Of a stretch of DNA of 64,000 bases, positions 46,370 to 64,000 are shown one piece after another (position 1 is the first letter of the stretch; every line of letters starts with the position of its first letter). Under the pieces are notes generated by a model. The model did not search any database, was not told the origin of the DNA, and worked only from the letters and a program-made list of their open reading frames with translations. The position numbers and the translations under genes are program-made. Source of the DNA: Steinernema hermaphroditum (taxonomy: Eukaryota > Nematoda > Chromadorea > Rhabditida > Steinernematidae); contig CM059623.1 of NCBI GenBank assembly GCA_030435675.1, forward strand, positions 5,482,012-5,546,011, in the 5' to 3' direction.

Positions 46370-48564
46370 AACAAAAGAGAGATTACATTTACACCACTAA
46401 AACAGCAATACCAACAAAACTCACTCAGGTGACTTTGCAATGTGGAACGGTGGGTGCTATATCCACTTTCGTGCGGCTGCTTGACCTTCTGCTACATACT
46501 CTCTATGCTTTGCGCATTGGCTCCAATCACGGGGTCCACAAAGTTCCGCTCGTGGATGGCAGTTTCATGCGTGTATCATTCGGAGAGACGCGTTATCCCG
46601 TCTTACGCGCGATAGCCGTCCGTGTTGATGGTGAATCCAAGAGCAACGTGCCACTGTATGAAAGGAAGAAGAGAAGCAGCGTCGAGCAAGTACTTTCATA
46701 GAAGCACTACACTCGGGACAGTTATATAGTTACTGACTCATTCGGGAGGGACGGCGTCAAACAACGGCGACAGACACGCGTCTCGGAAGCGACAGTTAAT
46801 GAACGACACAAACGACGTATGAGCTCCGCGGTAGGAAGGGTCATCCTGAACAGAAGGGCGAGGGAATATGTGTTCTGCAAGAAGAATCACTTCTCGTCGA
46901 ACTGTACGACTAAACTTGATCCAGATTGAACAACGATCAGATACATGTATCGATTTTCTACTTTTAGGTTCCACCGCCGTGCTTCATTGTCGAATACAGT
47001 TACCGACTCATTCGGTAGAGACGAAACGTAAAGTGTCCAATATGCCGCTTTGACCTGGCCATCGGCCTTCGACCTTGACTCGGTTTTGGTGTAAGTAACA
47101 TGTCCATTGATCTAGTGTGCTAAAAGACACTTGACCAAAGATGTCGGGTTTTCGGGTCGGGTGCCCAAACATCTCTGTTGAGGACGAAGACATGAATATC
47201 TCCCACATCTCCACTGACATGGAAACCGTCGATGGTGGCTCAGATTTGGGTCTGTTTGGCTTCTCCTGAAGTTCCACTGAGAAAACGGAGTATTTTTTAT
47301 TCCTGATTACACCATTTGCTGTTTTTTCCATCTCTTTTCCCTTTCTCATTCGTCCATTTTTTCCAACAAGATTGAGTCATTTTTGGCACTATCTAATTAT
47401 GTGAAGCGACGCCTCTATTAACTTTTGAAAAAACGAATAATTCGAATGTTTCCCTTTATTCATTCTGAGGATACGACGTGTGACAGTTGAGTTAAGTTCT
47501 AAGAAGGCAAAGGTGGTCTTCGCTCTGCCACCTTCCTCTCTTCTCCTCCTTCTTCTCCTCCTTCTTCTCCTTCTTCTTGTTCTTCTTCGTTTCCGAACGG
47601 ATTTCAATTTCGGCGCCCAATTCCATTTGGGTTGCGAAGTTTTATAGCGAAGGGCCGAACAGCTGGGAATTGGCGTTACTTCAGCGGCGACGGCAAAGGG
47701 TCGTTTCGCCCAACTCCGCAATTGAGTTAAACATTCATTTATTTCGCCGTTTTGAGTCCACAGATGGGTCCGATTCCAGCTCCGGAGTCTCTTGTTTTCG
47801 ACGCTCCTGGCCGGTCGGGTGGACCTCTCGTTCTCCGGGCAGCCCTGACCTGTCGTCTCCTCTGGGATCTGACCGTTTAGGACGTTTCATTGCGTTCCGA
47901 TGCACTTTTATGAGTACTCCGATAATGAAAACGCCATCAGTTCAGCCTTAATTGGAGCGCTAGAACGGAGCGTTTTTCTGTGGACCGTTTTTGAGAGACC
48001 AAGTGACATGGAATGTCACTCTGTCGCCCTCCGGGAAGGCCAAAAACACTCATTTCGAGGGTTTCCTCGATGACCTCTCCGCAAAGAGCGTTCTTTGTTC
48101 TCTCCTAACCGCACTTCTGAAGCTGAAGAACTTCTCTCTTATCTCGGGATTCCAGAAGAAGAGACCTTCTACAGTATCCCTTGGACCTTTTGGGAACAGC
48201 TTTTGGAGGAGATGGCCTCATATCCATCACGGCCACGAGTGTCGCCTTATCTTCGCCATCTACAGAGGGGTGTACATCATGTTTTGCGCCCACTTTTTGC
48301 AGAGTTTGGACATTCCTAAACGGGTGGCCGCGGAGAATGTTCCGTCGTTTGCGAGCGGATCGGGTTGTTATGTGCAAATCTAATATTTGGTCGATTCTGG
48401 TCGGGCTGAAACGCTCGGCCTGAATCCACTGTAGTCTCTCTAGCTCTATCGGAGGGAACTCCTTCTTGTCCCTATCCTCGACCTCCAAAATGGTCGTCTA
48501 TTGCTTCCTATCGAAGCACCTCCTTCTCGCGTCGTCGTTCTGAGCGATTTACGACCCTTCCGCG
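46370..48564. other. Mostly unresolved stretch, with possible upstream exons and a 30-bp direct repeat
   Basis: Minus-strand pieces with coding look (reading WHVALGFTINTDGYRA near 46630, and LPNESVTVFDNEARRWNL near 46990) could be exons of the gene at 45573-46369 or of another gene, but I could not join them. A 30-bp direct repeat (46724-46753 and 46994-47023, about four differences) holds a possible duplicated donor. A pyrimidine-rich CTT/CTC microsatellite lies at about 47525-47590. The remainder shows nothing recognisable. Confidence 0.35.
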
Positions 48565-51078
48565 ATGAGTTCAATTCCAGAATCTTCGACTATGCTCGTA
48601 GATGCCCGCAAACGCTCCGTCTACGACCCACTGCCGACGGCGGATCCGTGGGACCTCGACGAGCTGCTTCCGGAGGACCAGGTCAGCCCTCCCCAATCAG
48701 TGCCTCTCGACGCCTCGGAAAACAAAAAGACACTTCTTGTTCCGGCGCAATGGATTTCCACAATCCGATTAGTTCTGTCGGCAAACTTTTCCCCTGCGAC
48801 CCGAGGCGCCGCCCGGCGAGGCGCCCACAAGCAGCGCGAGTTGAACCCGCCGGCAACGTATTGTTCCCTCGACGGCGCGTCTCATTATTAGGCCCGGAAC
48901 TGACGCCTCCCGGCGCCCCTTGACAGCCGCCTCGTTTATTAGCTCCCTCTCGCCCCCGAGATGCGCACTTCGATGCGCACCTCGTACCTGATGGCCTCGC
49001 GGCTGCGCGACAACAGCCGCATCTTGCAGGATCTGGTGCCCGAGATGGCCTCCTGGAAGAAGTACGCCCGCATTATCCTGCCCCACGTCGGCCTCATCAT
49101 CCTCTCCATGATCTACGTGGTGGGCGGCGCTCTCATCTTCTACCAGCTGGAACGGCCCAACGAGATAGAGGTGCGCCGGCAGAGCTTCGTCGACATCCGA
49201 AGGCAGACGAACCTCATGCTCGACTCGCTCTGGGAGGTGATGAATGACAACAGAACGACCGAAGGTCCGTCTTCCTTATTTATCGCCCCTTTTTTGGCTC
49301 TCAAAGTGGAGTTTATCGCATAGATTTGGAGTTCTTTGGAGGGCGGGTGGTCCGAGTGGAACGTTTCGCGAGTGTTTCCTGGCTATCAGTCTCCAAGATG
49401 AGCAAGAATCAATCAGGTTCTGATGTAGGGACTGATTCTAAAATATATGATTTTTGTGTTCGTGAGAATCTAAAAAACGAATCCGTAATTGAATCCAAAT
49501 AAAAGGGAAATAAAAGTTGGAACGAAATTGGACTGGAGTACTGTATTAGAGGACCACTTTCTGGCTCTGTAGAGTGCAAAAGTGAAATGTCTCTTTTCGC
49601 TATGTGTAAGGTAGAAACTGCACTGTACACGGTTGCTATTTCTGCGGAAAGAGTTGGTGTGAAGCGGTGGGAAACCAACCGATTTCGCACAGATCTGCTT
49701 GACGGAATGACTCGTGTGTCTACAAGACACCAAAATGGATACGTTTGTATTGAATGCAACGAAATATTCCTTGCGGCCCCAGAAAACAAACCGTTTTTGG
49801 CTGCTCCCCCCTCCTCTGCTCCCCTCCCTCTCATCTTCCCCCTTTCAGAGAAGTTCGTTGAGTTGGCGACGTCCCACGTGGACAACGTGACCAGGATCCT
49901 GTTCGAGGCGTTCGACACGCACTACATCAGCGCCATGCACCTCCGCGAGCCCGAGAGCGAGGCGTTCCACACTTGGACGATGTCCACGGCGCTCTTCTTC
50001 ACGGCGACGCTGCTCACCACCATTGGTGCGTCCTCCCGGGGGCTTTGGGCAAATTTGTTGATTTCTTCCCGGAGACGTGTCCATCAGAGGGCGCGAGTGA
50101 TGAATTTGTTTGCGCCGGCTCTGCTCCCGAGGGTCACGCGCCCCTTGCAGGCTACGGCAACCTCGTCCCAGTCACCTTCAAGGGCCGCATGTTCTGTATC
50201 TTCTACGCGCTTATCGGTGTCCCCCTCATCCTCATCACCGTCGCCGACATCGGCAAGTTTCTCTCGGAGAACATCATCCGCCTCTACTCCTTCTACGCCA
50301 TCACACGCAAGAAGTGTCGCCAGAAGACGGAAGAGCAGAAGACGAAGCCCCTCCCCGTCGACGACGAGGTCCACCAGCGCACCGGGGACCAGCTCATGCA
50401 GGTAGGTCGCCGAAGGTGCCTCCTCTAATGACGTTTCAGCTCGGCCTCGAGAGCTACATCACCCTTCCGATCTACCTGATCGGCCTCATCGTGCTCGGCT
50501 ACGTCACCCTCCTCGCGTCCATCCTCGTCTACATCGAGGGATGGCAGTTCTGGGAGGGCTTCTACTACTCCTTCATCACCATGACTACCGTAATCCCCGC
50601 CACGCTGCATCCTCAGAGCCTTGATTCAGGTCGGCTTCGGCGACATCGTCCCCATCAAGCAGGAGTTCTTCATCTTCTACCTCTTCTTCATCATTATCGG
50701 CCTCGCCATCACGTACCCTCCCAGCCCATCCGCCGCGCTTAGTTTCGTTTCAGGACCATGGCCATCGACCTCTTCGGCATACAGTACATCCGCAAGATCC
50801 ACTACTTCGGCCGCGCCATCAAGGACGCGCGCTATGCTCTCGTCAACGTGGGTGGCAAGATGGTGCACGTGCCCGACCTCATGCGCTACGCCTCCGTCCT
50901 GCACCAGAAGTACGGTCAGAAGAAGAAAAACGAGAACCACGCAACCAAGGGTGCCTATGCGCCAGCCGACCTGGCCATCATCCGCTACATCGACTACTCG
51001 GCCCTGGCCAGCGTCGAGAGTCTCCAGAGCTACATCTCCAGCGTCCTCTGCTGGTCCCGCGAACCCAGCGCCGTCTAA
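48565..51078 (+). CDS. Two-pore-domain potassium channel (TWK family), second copy
   Basis: Exons: 48565-48681, 48943-49264, 49849-50025, 50151-50401, 50440-50589, 50630-50712, 50754-51078; 474 aa, phases consistent. Order: short acidic N-tail (DLDELLPEDQ), M1 ILPHVGLIILSMIYVVGGALIF, filter 1 TTIGYGN, M2 YALIGVPLILITVADIGKF, M3 LIGLIVLGYVTLLASILVY, filter 2 TTVGFGD, M4 FFIIIGLAITTMAIDLFG, then YIRKIHYFGRAIKDARYAL. Introns interrupt both pore loops at the same codons as in the first copy (before YGN and before VGFGD), showing common descent. Joining exon 1 to exon 2 via a TTTATTAG acceptor (48942) is inferred by frame. Intron 2 is 584 bp. Confidence 0.92.
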
Positions 51079-54049
51079 CGCGCTTCCAGAGGGAACCTTT
51101 TTGAGCAATTCTGCCCTCGTTTGAAACTGAATAAATGTGTTTTTCCAATTGAGTTAAAGTAGCTAGTTGTGGGTGAAGAGTGGCGGCGGAGTCACTGTCA
51201 AACATGAAGTGATCTCTGTAGTTTATTCTGGAAGCTCAGTGGTGGCACGTAATCCAAGAAGACCAGGGTTTCCTTGCGAGATCACAGATTGAGATCTAAG
51301 GGCCTTGCTAGCCCCCCAGGAGCACTATAGAATCCAATACTTACCGTGAAAGAAGGTTCATTGAAATGCATCGATTATATCCGCGTTCCATCGTGCATCT
51401 GAGTTCAATCCACTCAAGATCAAGGTCTATGCTGTACGTTCTACATTTCGGATCAAATCCTCCCTAGCAGGCTAACTGGATCACTTAGAAGACTGATCTA
51501 GTCTTCTGTCTTGTCGGGCCGTCTCCATCTCGTTCCTCCTATATCGAATTTGATGTGATCTCTGTGGCTTATTCTGGAAGCTCGACAGTGGTGCACAATC
51601 CAAGAAGATCAGGGTTTCCTTGAAAAATCACGGGTGTATACGCCTATGTTAAGACTGAGATCTAAAGCCTTTCCTAGCCCCCCGGAAGGAAACTCGTTAC
51701 AGTAAAGGTTTAAGAACCAGGCGATTCTATCAGCTTCTCATCGTGTATCTAATTTCAATCCATTCAGGACCCAGGTCGAGGCTTTCCATCTAGGATCAAG
51801 TGCTCCCCAAGAAGACCATCTCTGAAGACCTCCACCTCGTTCCTCCTGTCAACAAACTCATCTTCTTCGCCCGCTTTGGCGCGTAACCTTCGACGGCAAC
51901 TCTTCGACTCCCGTGAGAACGAATCTCCGCTGACGCCGCGCGATTTATCGCCCGATAGCGGAACGGCCAAAGCATGTTCCCCTCGTATGGAGGAGGCCTT
52001 CTTCTGGCAAAACCTTTCGGCCGAATCCAACCGAAAGGGACGATTAGGCGCGCTAGGATGCGTCTCCAGGTTCCGCGCTTGTTTCGACCGAACGCCCAAT
52101 TAGAGGAGCCTTTGTCTTCGGAGACCAGTTGCTGCTCCCAGTTCCTCCCCGAGACGGCGATTCCTCACTTTGTTTGTCTTCTCCCAAAGGCTACTCGATC
52201 TCGTCGTCGCCGAGGCTAAGTAGGGGAAATATGGAAAAAGTGAAATATTTGTTTTCGGAGGCTCTGATGTGAGATTTCGAATGACTCCGTATAGGAGGAA
52301 TGTTCCGATTCCTCAAGGCAGAGTGGTTTTGGCACTTCTATCTATGTTAGGATCTTGGGAGCTTCATGTTCCATGCTAGGATGTTATCAGCTTTGAGCTC
52401 CGTTTACGCCCAACCTGAATGTACCCAAAAGGGTGCAACTCTTAGGGACTAGAGTTGAACCTAGAGTCTCATGGATCTGTATTGCTAAGGTTCTAGTATT
52501 TAGAGAGGACCATACCACAGACGAGCACATTTTGGTACTGTAGAAGGCATGATGGAGTCGAGGCTCCGCTCCCCCTTTGTAGCGTCTTTCGATGTTGTCG
52601 AGAGCTGTGAGATACGAGATGACGAGTGCTTACATCAGCGGTAAATTGGCGGATACACTCCGAAGATTTGCTTCTTCGCTAATTCATATCCTCAGTCTGT
52701 TTTCCCGCCACGATGAGTAATCGTGCCTACAAACAGCCTCAGCCATGCAGCGTTCCCAACGCCGTTCCCAGGTAGGGGCGCCTTGTTTTGCTGCTTCAGG
52801 CCCCGTCCGCCCCGACCCCGCCAGGCTTGCGCGCTTTGTCGTCGTTTGTCTTTGTTTTTAGGAGTGCGTGCAGAAGGGCGCGACAATTGACTTCGGAGAT
52901 GTCGAATAATTGAGCCAAAGGATCCCCGGAGACGCGCCGGAAGACTTTCCGGATCAAACAGAGGCGCCGCCGACGGGAGGGCGCCGCGGCGATACCAATC
53001 TGGTGAGGCCGACTCGGGTCACCACAATCAAATTTTCGCTTCTTTTTGTTTTGCGCGGCGGCGACGTGACCTCGGGGCTTTTAGGGCCGGACGGAAGTCG
53101 TGATCCTTTCCTGTTTTTCGAGCCAGAGATGAGCCACGATGAGAAGAAGAAGGCGCTCTAGGCGTGCCCTGGCCGGGGTCAAGCAGCTTGCCCCAAGCGG
53201 CTTTTTGTAGCTTTCTTTGTTTTCCTGCGACTTTTAACTCGATTTCGATTGGAGTCCGACGTTTGCGGCGACAAAGGCGACTCGGAAAGAAACGCCGGAT
53301 ACGACAAAAAGACTTCAAAAATGAGATCTTCACGGCGCCATCCGTTAACTCTTTGTTTTCTCTCCACTCCCCCGGGGCGCTCTGCAGTCCGCGTGGGGAT
53401 CTGCACACTCCACGGCCACCCCTAAGCCAGGTCCGCCACAAAACTCCGCTGAATCCCCTTCGTGGTGGTCCTGGGGGCCGAAGAAGAGTGACGTGAGGAG
53501 AGGAAACATGTTGCAAGCGGAAGTTTATTCGATTTTAGTCGTCGATAGTGCGTGTCATAAAGAATAATAACGTTGCAAGTGGAGACGCGCGGCGACGTTT
53601 CAGATGGGTCTGCAGGCCTGCACTCAAGAAGGCCCCATTGAAGGGTCCGGGACCCGGAGTAGGGCACTTTTCTTGTCGGGGATCGTACTGACCGTTTGGC
53701 ACACGAGTCCATTCTGGACCTCCCGTGACTCAGGATGACCTTTCAGAGTCTGCACTTTCCTATTCTTTTCTTTTTTCTTGTGTTCTTCACAACAATCCCT
53801 TGCGTCCTAGCCTGGAAACGTCTCTTTCTTGCACATCCTACACGCCTTTTCCTTCTTATCTCTTCGGAATAGGTCTCCCAACCACGTCTTCCGATCACCC
53901 TCTGACCTCCAGAGGCCCTTTTACCCCCCCCCCCCCGAGTACTCCCGGAGTGCACTCCTAATCAGGGAAAGTGCAGATCGCCTGAATTATTCACGCGTCC
54001 TGACGACTCCATTGTGCCCCGATCTCCTTCGGCGTTTCAGAATCCGGCG
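51079..54049. other. 3-kb intergenic region between the second K+ channel and the HECW gene
   Basis: No protein-coding gene recognised. Contents: a roughly 340-bp imperfect direct repeat (51.2-51.85 kb) and a C13 tract at 53924-53936. It ends in a GGCGTTTCAG acceptor (54040), nine nt before the HECW ATG. Confidence 0.4.
51207..51850. repeat. Imperfect tandem duplication, unit about 340 bp
   Basis: Unit 1 from about 51207 and unit 2 from about 51551 share long blocks in the same order: GATCTCTGTRG(t/c)TTATTCTGG, AATCCAAGAAGA(c/t)CAGGGTTTCC, TGAGATCTAA, CTAGCCCCCC, TTCAATCCA and CATCTCGTTCCTCCT-like ends. Identity looks to be roughly three quarters, with small indels. No coding capacity or terminal repeats seen. 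Confidence 0.75.

Positions 54050-64000
<9,951 letters not shown>

Noticed and set aside
52440..52520. tRNA-like minus-strand stretch with GGTTCAACTCT
   Set aside because: Only a partial B box and no cloverleaf; not enough to call.

Overview
This window is animal nuclear DNA, most likely from a free-living or parasitic nematode of the Rhabditida type. Genes are dense, on both strands, and split by very small introns (mostly 37-50 bp, GT..TTTCAG/TTTTAG). A good 3' splice site often lies 0-30 nt upstream of the predicted start codon, as expected where transcripts are trans-spliced to a leader. Several same-strand neighbours lie 60-250 bp apart, as in nematode operons. The gene set also fits: nemo-like kinase, PRP16-type helicase, two TWK-type two-pore K+ channels, SNU114 GTPase. 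I could not identify the species. Family names come from recognising protein motifs, not from a database search.

Layout. 1-8.8 kb: srp-54 (minus, runs off the left edge); fucose-1-phosphate guanylyltransferase and an F-box-like gene (minus, possible operon); a 90-aa unknown ORF and the NatB subunit NAA25 (plus, possible operon). 8.9-18.6 kb: HSD17B10-type dehydrogenase and U1-C (minus), an intron-containing H2A variant, a 3.4-kb gene-free stretch, REEP1-4-like and LIT-1/NLK-like kinase (plus). 18.8-34.2 kb: TIA-1/TIAR (minus), two tandem AP-3 sigma genes, EFTUD2/SNU114, DHX38/PRP16, KTI12 and a KLHL18-like Cul3 adaptor (all plus and close together; the first three of these last four may be one operon). 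35-51 kb: two TWK K+ channels in opposite orientation flank a poorer region with a tRNA-Val(CAC), an acyl-CoA-synthetase-like gene without its ATP-binding signature, and an unrecognised Cys-rich protein gene. 54-64 kb: the 5' part of a HECW-type HECT ubiquitin ligase with multi-kilobase introns, running off the right edge.

Functional links. Spliceosome factors recur (U1-C, SNU114, PRP16, TIAR), and SNU114 and PRP16 are neighbours on one strand. The rest is mostly housekeeping (protein targeting, N-terminal acetylation, lysosome sorting, tRNA modification) with some neuronal or signalling genes (K+ channels, NLK, HECW).

Most unusual elements. (i) A repeat family carrying tRNA-like A and B boxes, arranged as inverted pairs inside introns of the first K+ channel and of the HECW gene. 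(ii) A synthetase-like protein that keeps the fold regions but lacks the adenylation motif. (iii) A slow/fast pair of tandem AP-3 sigma genes. Intron boundaries were set by reading frame and conserved protein sequence; exon lengths were checked for phase.
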